In this document: positions 18,706-28,137 of the stretch, piece by piece
Layout: every line of letters begins with the position of its first letter
How positions within the stretch are numbered: position 1 is the first letter of the stretch
Source of the DNA: an uncultured Hyphomicrobiales bacterium
GTDB taxonomy: Bacteria > Pseudomonadota > Alphaproteobacteria > Rhizobiales > Xanthobacteraceae
Length of the DNA: 49,599 nucleotides
Assembly: GCA_903892675.1 (NCBI GenBank)
Contig: CAITJJ010000248.1
Coordinates: forward strand, 1 to 49,599
Reading direction: 5' to 3'
Made by a program: the position numbers and the translations under genes
Notes under the pieces: generated by a model
What the model was told of the DNA's origin: nothing
Seen by the model: only the letters and a program-made list of their open reading frames with translations
The model's database searches: none

Positions 18706-20604
18706 ATGAAATTGACCAGACGCTCCCTGATGCGCGGCACCGCCGCGGCGCTCGCCGCGCCGGCGCTCGGTACGCTTGGCGCTGTGCCGGCTGGACCCGC
18801 CGCCGCGCAAGGCACTTCACAAGACAAGAAATGGAAGCACGGCCTGTCGCTGTTCGGCGACCTCAAATATCCGGAAGGCTTCAAGAATTTCGACTACGTC
18901 AACGCCAAGGCGCCGCAGGGCGGCGCGGTGCGCGAGATCGCGCTCGGCACATTCGACAATTTCAACACCGTGGTGTCCGGCGTGAAGGGCAGCATCGCCG
19001 AAGGCACCGAACTGTTTCTGGAAAACCTGACGACCTCGGCCTTCGACGAAGTATCGACCGAATACGGTCTGCTCGCCGAGGCGGTCAGCTTTCCCGAGGA
19101 TTTCGCTTACGTCACCTATCGCTTGCGCGCCAATGCGCGCTGGCACGACGGCAGGCCGGTCACGCCCGAGGACGTTATTTTTTCGTTCAACGCCTTCAAG
19201 GACAACAGCCCGCAACTCGGCGCCTATTACCGTCACGTGACCAAGGCGGCGAAAACCGGCGAACGCGAGATCACCTTTACCTTCGACGGGCCGGGCAATC
19301 GCGAACTGCCGCAGATCGTCGGCCAATTGCCGGTGCTGCCGAAGCACTGGTGGGAAGGCACCGACAAGAACGGCAACAAACGCGATGTCACCGCCACCAC
19401 TCTGGAGCCGCCGCTCGGCTCGGGGCCTTACCGCATCAAGGAATTCGTCCCCGGCCGCACCATCGTTTACGAAAAGGTCGAGAATTATTGGGGCAAGGAC
19501 CTCAATGTCCGGGTCGGCACCAACAACTTCCAGACCTTCCGCTACGAATATTTCCGCGACTCGACCGTGGCGCTGGAAGCATTCAAGGGCGATCAGGTCG
19601 ACTGGCGTTCGGAGAACAGCGCCAAGGACTGGGCGACCGCCTACGATTTTCCGGCGCTGCGCGACAAGAAAGTAGTGCGCGAAGAATTCCCCGTTCGCAA
19701 TCTCGGCATCATGCAGTCCTTCGGCTTCAACATCCGGCGCGACAAGTTCAAGGACCCGCGCGTGCGGCGCGCTTTCAACTTCGCCTTCGACTTCGACGAG
19801 ATGAACAAGCAATTGTTCTTCGGCCAGTACAAGCGCATCGACAGCTTTTTTTATGGCACTGAACTCGCCTCAAGCGGCGTGCCGCAGGGCAAGGAGCTGG
19901 AAATCCTGCAGGCGGTTAAGGATCAGGTGCCGGCCGATCTTTTCACCGTGCCATACAGCAATCCAAAGGGCGGCGACCAGCAGGCGCTGCGCAATAATCT
20001 GCGCGACGCCCTCAAGCTGTTTGCCGACGCCGGCTACGAGATCAAGAACACCAAACTGGTCAACACGAAGACCAATGAACAGCTCGCGGTCGAGTTTCTC
20101 ATCGGCCAGCCGACCTTCGAGCGCGTGGTGCTGTTCTACAAGCCTTCGCTTGAACGCCTTGGCATCGCCGTCACGGTGCGCACGGTCGATACCTCGCAAT
20201 ACATCAACCGGCTGCGGCAATGGGACTACGATATCGTCGTCGCATCCTGGGGCCAGTCGCTGTCGCCGGGCAACGAGCAGCGCGGCTTCTGGGGATCGCA
20301 GGCGGCGGATCAGTCCGGCTCCCGCAATCTCGTCGGCATCAAGAATCCGGCGATCGACAAGCTGATCGACCGCGTCATTTTTGCGACGACGCGCGAGGAT
20401 CTGGTGGCCGCCACAAGGGCGCTCGACCGGGTGTTGCTGTGGAACTACTACGTAGTGCCGCAATGGAGCTATCCGTTTCAGCGCACGGCGCGCTGGGACC
20501 GCTTCAGTCGTCCGGAGAAGATGCCGACCTACGCCGCTTCGGCCTTTCCGACGATCTGGTGGTGGGACGCGGGCAAGGCGGCCAAGGCGCCGCAGCGCTC
20601 GTGA
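18706..20604 (+). CDS. Peptide ABC transporter substrate-binding protein, first copy (YejA-like)
   Basis: 632 residues of an SBP_bac_5 (cluster C) binding protein. The N-terminus has a twin-arginine-type signal (TRRSLMRG followed by an Ala-rich hydrophobic stretch, probable cleavage after PAAAQ). The mature part opens GLSLFGDLKYPEGFKNFDYV and contains the LxPxxW-like binding-protein blocks. It should bind oligopeptides, or microcin-C-like compounds, in the periplasm and deliver them to the YejBEF permease encoded downstream. The start is the ATG that gives a normal signal; a GTG nine codons earlier is less likely. It overlaps the next gene by the GTGA sequence. Confidence 0.92.
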   Translation: MKLTRRSLMRGTAAALAAPALGTLGAVPAGPAAAQGTSQDKKWKHGLSLFGDLKYPEGFKNFDYVNAKAPQGGAVREIALGTFDNFNTVVSGVKGSIAEGTELFLENLTTSAFDEVSTEYGLLAEAVSFPEDFAYVTYRLRANARWHDGRPVTPEDVIFSFNAFKDNSPQLGAYYRHVTKAAKTGEREITFTFDGPGNRELPQIVGQLPVLPKHWWEGTDKNGNKRDVTATTLEPPLGSGPYRIKEFVPGRTIVYEKVENYWGKDLNVRVGTNNFQTFRYEYFRDSTVALEAFKGDQVDWRSENSAKDWATAYDFPALRDKKVVREEFPVRNLGIMQSFGFNIRRDKFKDPRVRRAFNFAFDFDEMNKQLFFGQYKRIDSFFYGTELASSGVPQGKELEILQAVKDQVPADLFTVPYSNPKGGDQQALRNNLRDALKLFADAGYEIKNTKLVNTKTNEQLAVEFLIGQPTFERVVLFYKPSLERLGIAVTVRTVDTSQYINRLRQWDYDIVVASWGQSLSPGNEQRGFWGSQAADQSGSRNLVGIKNPAIDKLIDRVIFATTREDLVAATRALDRVLLWNYYVVPQWSYPFQRTARWDRFSRPEKMPTYAASAFPTIWWWDAGKAAKAPQRS

Positions 20605-22478
20605 TTACACGCCGCATGATTACGAGACGAAATGCGCTCATCCTTTCGGCCGGCGCGTTCGCCGCCGCGAAGTTAAATGCGCCGGCGCTGGCGCAAGAGA
20701 TCGCGCTCGACATCGATCGGCACGGCATGTCGGCCTTTGGCGATCTGCAATATCCGGCCGACTTTGCGAACTTCGCTTACGTCAATCCGAACGCGCCCAA
20801 AGGCGGCGTGTTTTCCGAAGCGGTGAGCAGTCGCGGCTATAACGGATCGTTCCTGACATTCGATTCGCTCAATGCCTACATCCTCAAGGGCAATGGCGCG
20901 CTCGGCATGGATTACAATTTAGCCAGTCTGATGGCTCGTTCGGCCGACGAGCCCGACGCCATGTATGGGCTGGCGGCAAAAAGTGTGCGCATCACCGATA
21001 ACGGTCTGACGTACCGGTTTGCCCTGCGCCCGGAGGCGAAATTCCACGACGGCACACCGTTGACCGCGCATGACGTGGTGTGGTCGTTGACGACGTTGAA
21101 GGAAAAGGGCCATCCGATCATCACCCAGTTGCTGCGCGATTTTTCCGGCGCCGAGGCGATCGACGATCGCACAGTTGTGGCGAAGTTCGGCGCCAAGCGC
21201 GGCCGCGACGTGCCGCTGTTTGTCGCCGGCCTGCCGATTTTCTCCAAGGCCTTTTACGCCAAAAACGAATTCGACCAGACGACTTTGACGCCGCCGCTCG
21301 GCAGCGGCGCTTATAAAGTCGGCCGCGTCGAGGTCGGGCACTTCATCGAGTTCGATCGCGTCAAGGACTGGTGGGGCGCCAGCCTGCCGGTGAGCAAAGG
21401 CTTGAACAACTTCGACACCATCCGTTACGAATATTACCGCGACCGCGAAGTCGCTTTCGTCGGCTTCACCGCAAAAAATTATCTGTTCCGCGAGGAATAC
21501 ACCGCGCGCACCTGGGCGACGCGCTACGACTTCCCCGCTTTCAAGGACGGCCGGGTCAAGCGCGACATTATCCCTGACGAGACACCGTCCGGCGCGCAGG
21601 GCTGGTTCATGAACATGCGGCGCGAGAAATTCAAGGACCGGCGCGTGCGCGAGGCTTTGATCAACGCCTTCGACTTCGAGTTGATCAACAAGAACATCAT
21701 GTACGGCGCCTACAAGCGTACCCATTCGGTGTTCCAGAATTCGCCGATGATGGCGACCGGCAAACCGGATGCCGCCGAACTGGCGCTGCTCGAGCCATTC
21801 CGCGGCAAATTGCAGGACGAGGTATTCGGCGAGCCCTATGCGCCGCCGGTCACCGACGGCTCCGGCCAGGATCGCCGCGCGCTGCGGCTGGCTGCGCAAT
21901 TGCTCAACGACGCCGGCATCGCGCTGAAGGACGGCAAACGTGTGCTGCCGGACGGCCAGCCTTTCGTCATCGAATTCCTGTCGGAAGAGCCGAGCTTCAA
22001 CCCGCATCACCTGGCTTACATCAAGACGATCGAGGCGCTCGGCCTGCAGGCGACCTTGCGCGTGGTCGATCCGGTGCAGTACCGCAAGCGGGTCGACGAC
22101 TTCGATTTCGACATCACCGTCGAGCGCATGAGCTTTTCGTCGACGCCGGGCGATTCGCTGCGCAATTATTTCACCTCGCAGGCGGCGGCCACCAAAGGCT
22201 CGCGCAACCTTGCCGGCATCGCCGACCCGGCAGTCGATGCGCTGGTCGACATCATCATCGCCGCCAAAACGCGGCCTGAACTGACCACAGCCTGCAAGGC
22301 GCTGGACCGCGTGATCCGCGCCGGGCGTTATTGGGTGCCGCAATGGTATCTGGCCTCGCACCGCATCGCCTATTGGGACGTCTTTGCGCATCCCGAGCGC
22401 CAGCCGCGCTACTCCCGGGGCATTCCCGATACCTGGTGGGCCGACAAGGACAGAGCGGGGAAGCCGGGTGGCGGCTAA
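20601..22478 (+). CDS. Peptide ABC transporter substrate-binding protein, second copy (YejA-like)
   Basis: About 625 residues, paralogous to the preceding gene: both mature N-termini share an FGDL-YP--F-NF-YVN-AP-GG pattern and long collinear similarity. A twin-arginine-like signal (RRNALILSAGAF, likely cleavage after PALAQ) is present. Two starts are possible: GTG overlapping the previous stop, or ATG 15 bp later; both lie in a 15-bp near-duplication that encodes MITRR twice. It probably delivers a related peptide set to the same YejBEF permease. Confidence 0.9.
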   Translation: MITRRMITRRNALILSAGAFAAAKLNAPALAQEIALDIDRHGMSAFGDLQYPADFANFAYVNPNAPKGGVFSEAVSSRGYNGSFLTFDSLNAYILKGNGALGMDYNLASLMARSADEPDAMYGLAAKSVRITDNGLTYRFALRPEAKFHDGTPLTAHDVVWSLTTLKEKGHPIITQLLRDFSGAEAIDDRTVVAKFGAKRGRDVPLFVAGLPIFSKAFYAKNEFDQTTLTPPLGSGAYKVGRVEVGHFIEFDRVKDWWGASLPVSKGLNNFDTIRYEYYRDREVAFVGFTAKNYLFREEYTARTWATRYDFPAFKDGRVKRDIIPDETPSGAQGWFMNMRREKFKDRRVREALINAFDFELINKNIMYGAYKRTHSVFQNSPMMATGKPDAAELALLEPFRGKLQDEVFGEPYAPPVTDGSGQDRRALRLAAQLLNDAGIALKDGKRVLPDGQPFVIEFLSEEPSFNPHHLAYIKTIEALGLQATLRVVDPVQYRKRVDDFDFDITVERMSFSSTPGDSLRNYFTSQAAATKGSRNLAGIADPAVDALVDIIIAAKTRPELTTACKALDRVIRAGRYWVPQWYLASHRIAYWDVFAHPERQPRYSRGIPDTWWADKDRAGKPGGG

Positions 22479-22521
22479 TGTGGGCTTTGCCCGCGCTCCG
22501 GAATGACATACTGAGAGGGTT

Positions 22522-23637
22522 ATGACCGCTTACATCATCCGCCGCCTGCTGTTCATTTTACCCACCATGTTGGGCATCATGTTCGTCGCCTTTGTGGTGG
22601 TGCAGTTCGCGCCCGGCGGCCCGGTGGAGCAGGTGATCGCCAAGCTCGCCGGTTCCGACACCGGGGCTACGTCGCGCATTTCCGGTTCCGCCGGCGGCGA
22701 TTTCGGCAGCCGCGGCCTGGCGCAGGGCGGCTCCGGCGTCGACGCCGCCAGCTCCAAATATCGCGGCGCGCAAGGCCTCGACCCGGAATTCATCAAGAAG
22801 CTGGAGAAGCAGTTCGGCTTCGACAAGCCGGCCTATGAGCGATTCGGCCTGATGCTGTGGAATTATGCTCGCTTCGATTTCGGCAACAGTTATTTCCGCG
22901 ACGTCAGTGTGCTGCAGCTGATCAAGGAGAAGATGCCGGTGTCGATGTCGCTCGGCATCTGGATGATGTTGCTCACCTATCTTATCTCGATCCCGCTTGG
23001 CATCAAGAAGGCGGTCGACGACGGCTCGCGCTTCGATGTCTGGACCTCGAGCGTCATTATCGTCGGCTATGCGATCCCTGGCTTCCTGTTCGCCATCCTG
23101 TTGATCATCCTGTTCGCCGGCGGCTCGTTCCTCGACTGGTTTCCGTTGCGCGGGCTGGTGTCGGAGAATTTCCATTCGCTGCCCTGGTATAGTCAGGTCA
23201 TCGACTATTTCTGGCACCTGACGCTGCCGATCATCGCCATGGCGCTGTCGGCCTTCGCCACCATGACTTTGTTGACCAAGAATTCGTTTCTCGAGGAAAT
23301 CCGCAAGCAGTATGTGCTGACCGCGCGCGCCAAGGGCTGCACGCGCAATCAGGTGCTGTATGGCCACGTTTTCAGGAACGCGATGCTGATCGTCATTGCC
23401 GGCTTTCCGTCGGCTTTCGTGCATGCCTTCTTCACCGGCTCGCTTTTGATCGAGACGATCTTTTCGCTCGACGGGCTCGGCCTATTGGGCTTCGAGAGCG
23501 TGCTGAATCGCGATTATCCGGTGGTCTTCGCCACGCTGTATATCTTCTCGCTGGTCGGCGTGGTGGTGAACCTGATCTCCGACCTGACATACACCTGGAT
23601 CGATCCGCGCATCGACTTCGAGTCGCGGGAGGTTTGA
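22522..23637 (+). CDS. yejB: Peptide ABC transporter permease YejB-like
   Basis: 371 residues with about six membrane segments. The opening [19 protein letters not shown] and the EAA-type loop (the TARAKGC segment) are typical of the DppB/OppB/YejB family. A long periplasmic insertion between segments one and two (about 40-120) is characteristic of YejB. It forms half of the transport channel with the next gene product. The start ATG has a GAGAGGG ribosome-binding site. The next gene starts one base after its stop. Confidence 0.95.
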   Translation: MTAYIIRRLLFILPTMLGIMFVAFVVVQFAPGGPVEQVIAKLAGSDTGATSRISGSAGGDFGSRGLAQGGSGVDAASSKYRGAQGLDPEFIKKLEKQFGFDKPAYERFGLMLWNYARFDFGNSYFRDVSVLQLIKEKMPVSMSLGIWMMLLTYLISIPLGIKKAVDDGSRFDVWTSSVIIVGYAIPGFLFAILLIILFAGGSFLDWFPLRGLVSENFHSLPWYSQVIDYFWHLTLPIIAMALSAFATMTLLTKNSFLEEIRKQYVLTARAKGCTRNQVLYGHVFRNAMLIVIAGFPSAFVHAFFTGSLLIETIFSLDGLGLLGFESVLNRDYPVVFATLYIFSLVGVVVNLISDLTYTWIDPRIDFESREV

Positions 23638-23638
23638 G

Positions 23639-24808
23639 GTGGACGCACAAGGTTCCACTCCATCGTCCGATGTCATGGCTGCGCCGCCGCGGCGCTGGAT
23701 TGCCGTGTCGCCGCTCAATAAACGGCGCTGGGAAAGCTTCAAGGCCAACCGCCGCGGCTACTGGTCGCTGTGGGTGTTCCTGGCGATGTTCTTCCTGTCT
23801 CTGTTCGCCGAGTTCGTCGCGAATGACAAGCCTATCTACATCCACGTCAACGGTCAGTCCTTTTTTCCGGCGGTGGTGACCTATCCCGACACCGCCTTTG
23901 CCAAGGAGAAGGACCCGCTGCTGTTCGGCACCGCCGCCGACTACCGCGACGATTATCTGATGGGCCTGATAAAACAGGAAAACGGCACGGTGATCTGGCC
24001 GCCGGTTCGTTTCTCATACGGCACGCAGGTGAGCAAGCCGCCGTCGCCGTTTCCGTCCAAGCCGACCTGGCTGCTGAACGAGAAGGATTGCGCCTTCGCC
24101 GCCAAGAACGGCTTCGCCAAATGCGGCGAGGTCGAGACCAACTGGCTCGGCACCGACGATGGCGGCCGTGACGTGGTGGCGCGATTGATTTACGGCTTTC
24201 GCATTTCGGTGCTGTTCGGCCTGGCGCTGACCATTATCTCGTCGGTCATCGGCATCGCCGCCGGCGCCGTGCAGGGCTATTTCGGCGGCTGGGTCGATCT
24301 TCTGTTCCAGCGCTTCATCGAAGTCTGGACTTCGATCCCGTCGCTGTATCTGTTGCTGATCATCTCGTCGGTGCTGGTGCCGGGCTTCTTCGTGCTGCTC
24401 GGCATTCTGCTGCTGTTCTCCTGGGTGTCGCTGGTCGGGCTGGTGCGCGCCGAATTTCTACGCGGCCGCAATTTCGAATATATCCAGGCGGCGCGCGCGC
24501 TCGGCGTGTCGAACGGCACCATCATCTTCCGCCATTTGTTGCCGAACGCGATGGTCGCGACCATGACGTTCCTGCCGTTCATTCTGTCGTCGTCGGTGAT
24601 GACGCTGACGGCGCTCGACTTTCTCGGCTTCGGCCTGCCGCCGGGCTCGCCGTCGCTCGGCGAGTTGCTGTCGCAGGGCAAGGCCAATGTGCAGGCGCCG
24701 TGGCTGGGTCTCACCGGCTTCTTCTCGATCGCGCTGATGCTGTCGCTGTTGATCTTCATCGGCGAAGCAGTGCGCGATGCCTTCGACCCACGAAAGACGT
24801 TTCGATGA
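23639..24808 (+). CDS. yejE: Peptide ABC transporter permease YejE-like
   Basis: 389 residues of a DppC/YejE-type permease with about six membrane segments, and a large periplasmic insertion after the first one (about 60-160) as in YejE. NWLGTDDGGRDVVARLIYGF and the EAA loop (QAARALGVSN...HLLPN) are clear. The GTG start follows a GGGAGG site overlapping the yejB end; an ATG twelve codons later is the alternative. Its stop overlaps the ATPase start (ATGA). Confidence 0.95.
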   Translation: MDAQGSTPSSDVMAAPPRRWIAVSPLNKRRWESFKANRRGYWSLWVFLAMFFLSLFAEFVANDKPIYIHVNGQSFFPAVVTYPDTAFAKEKDPLLFGTAADYRDDYLMGLIKQENGTVIWPPVRFSYGTQVSKPPSPFPSKPTWLLNEKDCAFAAKNGFAKCGEVETNWLGTDDGGRDVVARLIYGFRISVLFGLALTIISSVIGIAAGAVQGYFGGWVDLLFQRFIEVWTSIPSLYLLLIISSVLVPGFFVLLGILLLFSWVSLVGLVRAEFLRGRNFEYIQAARALGVSNGTIIFRHLLPNAMVATMTFLPFILSSSVMTLTALDFLGFGLPPGSPSLGELLSQGKANVQAPWLGLTGFFSIALMLSLLIFIGEAVRDAFDPRKTFR

Positions 24809-26433
24809 GCGAGCTTCTCCTCAGCGTCAAGGATCTCTCCGTCGCCTTCGGCATCGGCGCGCGCGAGATTTTGGCGGTCGACCGTGTCTCGTTCGATATC
24901 GGCAAGGGCGAGACCGTCGCCCTGGTCGGCGAGTCGGGCTCTGGCAAGTCGGTGACGGCTCTGTCGGTGATGAAGCTGTTGCCCTATCCGGCGGCGCACC
25001 ATCCGTCCGGCGCGATCGCGTTCAAGGGCCGCGAGATGCTGACCATGGCCGAAAACGAGATCCGGCAGGTGCGTGGTAATGACATCACCATCATTTTCCA
25101 GGAGCCGATGACCTCGCTCAATCCGCTGCACACGATCGAGAAGCAGATTGCCGAGATATTGCTGCTGCATAAGGGCATCACCGGCAAGGCGGCGCGCGCG
25201 CGTATCATTGAGTTGCTGACCCAGGTCGGCATCCCCGACCCGGAAGGCCGCCTGCAAAGCTATCCGCATCAACTGTCCGGCGGCCAGCGCCAGCGCGTCA
25301 TGATTGCCATGGCGCTCGCCAACGAACCGGACCGTCTGATCGCCGACGAGCCGACCACGGCGCTCGACGTCACCGTGCAGGCGCAGATATTGAAACTTCT
25401 GAAGGACATCCAGCAGCGGCTCGGCATGTCGATGCTGTTCATCACCCACGACCTCGGCATTGTACGCAAGATCGCCGACAAGGTCTGCGTCATGCAGCAC
25501 GGCAAAATCGTCGAGCAGGGTCCGGTCGAGCGCGTCTTCACCGCTCCTGAACACGCTTACACCAAGGCGCTGCTCGCCGCAGAGCCGAAGCCTGACCCGG
25601 CGCCGCCGAAGCCGGACGCGCCGGTGGTGGTCTCGACCGATAACCTGAAAGTCTGGTTTCCGATCAAGCGCGGCGTCTTGCGGAAAGTCGTCGGTCATAT
25701 CAAGGCGGTCGACGGCATCACCATCGACGTGCGCAAGGGCGAGACGCTTGGCGTCGTCGGCGAATCCGGTTCCGGCAAGACCACGCTGGGGCTCGCGATC
25801 CTGCGGCTGATCTCGTCGACCGGCCCGATTGTCTATATGGGCCAGACCATCCAGGGTCTGAAGTTCAAGGACATGCGGCCCTATCGGCGCGACATGCAGA
25901 TCGTGTTTCAGGATCCGTATGGCTCGCTCAGCCCACGCATGTCGGTGTCCGACATCATCGAGGAAGGCCTGTGGGTGCATCACCCTAAGCTCAACCCCGA
26001 TGAGCGCGAGGCGCGCGTGATGGCGGCGCTGAAAGATGTCGGGCTCGATACCACGACGCGCTTCCGCTATCCGCACGAGTTTTCCGGCGGCCAGCGCCAG
26101 CGTATCGCGCTCGCCCGCGCTTTGGTGCTGGAGCCGACCTTCATCGTGCTCGACGAGCCGACCTCGGCGCTCGACATGCTGATCCAGGCGCAAATGGTCG
26201 ATCTCTTGCGCGACCTGCAAAAGAAGCGCGATCTCACTTATCTGTTCATCTCGCACGATCTGCGCGTCGTCGCGGCTTTGGCGTCGCGGCTTCTGGTGCT
26301 GCGCAACGGCAAGATGGTGGAAGAGGGCGCCGCCGCGGGTTTGTTCAAGAATCCGAAGAGCGCCTACACGCGCGCGCTGTTCGCCGCCGCGTTCAATATC
26401 GAAGCCGCGCCCGAGGGCGTGGTGGCGCAGTAG
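24805..26433 (+). CDS. yejF: Dual-domain peptide ABC transporter ATPase YejF-like
   Basis: 542 residues with two complete ABC ATPase domains in one chain. Each has Walker A ([11 protein letters not shown] and [11 protein letters not shown]), a signature motif (LSGGQRQR and FSGGQRQR) and a Walker B ending DEPT. It energises the importer formed by YejB and YejE. The start ATG overlaps the yejE stop by four bases, indicating coupled translation. The stop abuts that of the convergent BKACE gene. Confidence 0.96.
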   Translation: MSELLLSVKDLSVAFGIGAREILAVDRVSFDIGKGETVALVGESGSGKSVTALSVMKLLPYPAAHHPSGAIAFKGREMLTMAENEIRQVRGNDITIIFQEPMTSLNPLHTIEKQIAEILLLHKGITGKAARARIIELLTQVGIPDPEGRLQSYPHQLSGGQRQRVMIAMALANEPDRLIADEPTTALDVTVQAQILKLLKDIQQRLGMSMLFITHDLGIVRKIADKVCVMQHGKIVEQGPVERVFTAPEHAYTKALLAAEPKPDPAPPKPDAPVVVSTDNLKVWFPIKRGVLRKVVGHIKAVDGITIDVRKGETLGVVGESGSGKTTLGLAILRLISSTGPIVYMGQTIQGLKFKDMRPYRRDMQIVFQDPYGSLSPRMSVSDIIEEGLWVHHPKLNPDEREARVMAALKDVGLDTTTRFRYPHEFSGGQRQRIALARALVLEPTFIVLDEPTSALDMLIQAQMVDLLRDLQKKRDLTYLFISHDLRVVAALASRLLVLRNGKMVEEGAAAGLFKNPKSAYTRALFAAAFNIEAAPEGVVAQ

Positions 26434-27273
26434 TTACGCGGCGAGAGAAAGCAACTTCCTCGCTTCCGCCGGCGTCGCCGGGCGCCGGCCATATTCCGCG
26501 CACAGGTCGGCGACGCGCTTGACCAAAGCCGCGTTCGATGGCGCGAGCTTGCCGCTTTCGTCCCAACGGATGTTGTCCTCAAGTCCGGTGCGGCAATGGC
26601 CGCCGGCTTCCAGACTCCAGCGATTGAGCATCATCTGCCCCTTGCCGATGCCGGCGCCCGTCCATGTCGCATTCGGCGCGAGGCGCTTGAGCGTCTTGAC
26701 GTAGTAATCGAAGGTCTCCTTGTCGACCGGCATGGCATTCTTCACGCCCATGACGAATTGCACATGCAGCGGTCCTTTGATCCGGCCGTCCTGTTCCATC
26801 TTCACCGCCTGGAAAATCATCGACAGATCGAAGGCTTCGATCTCCGGCTTGACGTTGTTGACGATCATCTCGGCCGCCAGCCAGTCGACCAGTTCCGGCG
26901 AATTTTCATAAACGCGGGTCGGGAAGTTGCACGAGCCGGTCGACAGCGAGGCCATATCGGGCCGCAAGGGCAACATGCCGCCGCGTTCGCGGCCGTTGCC
27001 GGAGCGGCCGCCGGTCGAGAGCTGGATGATCATGCCGGGGCAATGCTTCTTCAGGCCTTCGACCAGACGGCCGAATTTTTCCGGGTCGGAACTGGTGGTG
27101 CCGTCGTCGTTTCGCACATGGCAATGCGCCAGCGACGCGCCGGCCTCGAACGACGCCTGCGTCGACTCGACCTGCTCGGCGACCGTGATCGGTACCGCCG
27201 GGTTGTCCTTCTTGGTCGGCACCGAGCCGGTGATCGCGACAGTGATGATGCAAGGGGTCATCGTGGTGGTCAT
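26434..27273 (-). CDS. BKACE-family beta-keto acid cleavage enzyme
   Basis: 279 residues of the 3-keto-5-aminohexanoate cleavage enzyme (Kce/DUF849) family, which condenses a beta-keto acid with acetyl-CoA to give acetoacetate and a new acyl-CoA. The zinc-binding AHCHVRND motif and the C-terminal GHCRTGLEDNIRW block are diagnostic. Members act on many keto acids (3-oxoadipate, dehydrocarnitine, aminohexanoate), so the substrate is open. The start ATG follows a GGAGG site. It is the last gene of a four-gene minus-strand run with an acyl-CoA dehydrogenase, which fits catabolism of an acyl-CoA-linked acid. Confidence 0.92.
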   Translation of the reverse strand: MTTTMTPCIITVAITGSVPTKKDNPAVPITVAEQVESTQASFEAGASLAHCHVRNDDGTTSSDPEKFGRLVEGLKKHCPGMIIQLSTGGRSGNGRERGGMLPLRPDMASLSTGSCNFPTRVYENSPELVDWLAAEMIVNNVKPEIEAFDLSMIFQAVKMEQDGRIKGPLHVQFVMGVKNAMPVDKETFDYYVKTLKRLAPNATWTGAGIGKGQMMLNRWSLEAGGHCRTGLEDNIRWDESGKLAPSNAALVKRVADLCAEYGRRPATPAEARKLLSLAA

Positions 27274-27296
27274 GGCGTTCCTCCGAAGTTTTCTCT

Positions 27297-28133
27297 TTAT
27301 AGCCGTTTGACGCTGGTGACGTCACTGCCGTCCCGCTTGATGCGGGTGACGGCGTCGTTGACCGGCTCCTTTGCCACCATCATGTGATGGGCGTTGGCGT
27401 GAACGATCGTTGTGGCGTCGCAGGCAATCGCCACATGGCCTTTCCAGAACACCAGATCGCCGCGGCGCAGTTCGCTCAGCGATTTCGGCTGGCCAAGCGC
27501 TCTTTCCTGCATATAGGTGTCGCGCGGACAGGCATGCCCGGCCAGTTGCAGCGCCAGTTGTACCAGGCCCGAGCAATCGACCCCAAGCGACGACTTGCCG
27601 CCCCAGAGATAAGGCGCGCTCATGAACATTTCCGCCACAGCGACGAAGTCCGGCTGGCGCTTCGCCAGCGGCGCGACATGCGCCAATGGAAAGTGCCAGT
27701 TAAACTCATTGAGCGCGAAACGTCCGGTCTCGCGGACAACGCCGACCCTTGCGCCCATCGGCAGCGCGATCATCGGCGGTAGTTTGATGTCGGGACCGGG
27801 AAAACCGAAAGTGCGCGGCACACAGACGCGGTGCGTCGGCAGCGGGCCGACAGGGCCGAGCGCGTTAGCCGACAGATAGCCGACATAGCCATCGGTTTCG
27901 AGTTGTCCCCAGGCCCAGCCTTCGTCGCTCATCTCATACACGGTGACGCGCTCGCCCTTGATCGCCTGGGTGTCGAGCGCCGCTTCATGCGCCGGCTCGC
28001 GCCGCAGGTCGGCGATCGGCTCGATCACTTCGTACATTGTGCCATCGACGAAGCGCGCGGCCTCGACCTGGCCTTGCAGTTGCCGCGCGGCGATGTCGCG
28101 GCGATAGGGATTGAGGCGCGGGTCGAGGGTCAT
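27297..28133 (-). CDS. NlpC/P60 (C40) cell-wall peptidase with SH3-like domains
   Basis: 278 residues. The N-terminal half (about 25-140) has bacterial SH3-like character (EPIADLRREP, DEGWAWGQLETDGYVGYL). The C-terminal NlpC/P60 domain has the catalytic Cys in GVDCSGLVQLAL and the His in KGHVAIACD or the following HANAHH. The family cleaves gamma-D-Glu-diaminopimelate or related bonds in peptidoglycan peptides. No signal peptide is evident, so it probably works on imported muropeptides. It lies four bases after the M17 aminopeptidase gene; the pairing suggests joint breakdown of wall peptides (inference). Confidence 0.9.
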   Translation of the reverse strand: MTLDPRLNPYRRDIAARQLQGQVEAARFVDGTMYEVIEPIADLRREPAHEAALDTQAIKGERVTVYEMSDEGWAWGQLETDGYVGYLSANALGPVGPLPTHRVCVPRTFGFPGPDIKLPPMIALPMGARVGVVRETGRFALNEFNWHFPLAHVAPLAKRQPDFVAVAEMFMSAPYLWGGKSSLGVDCSGLVQLALQLAGHACPRDTYMQERALGQPKSLSELRRGDLVFWKGHVAIACDATTIVHANAHHMMVAKEPVNDAVTRIKRDGSDVTSVKRL

Positions 28134-28137
28134 GAAC

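Noticed and set aside
24277-26256. Minus-strand open frame of 659 codons opposite the ABC ATPase and permease genes
   Set aside because: It is an antisense shadow of yejE/yejF, with repeated His/Asp/Arg-rich sequence and no signal, domain or ribosome-binding site.
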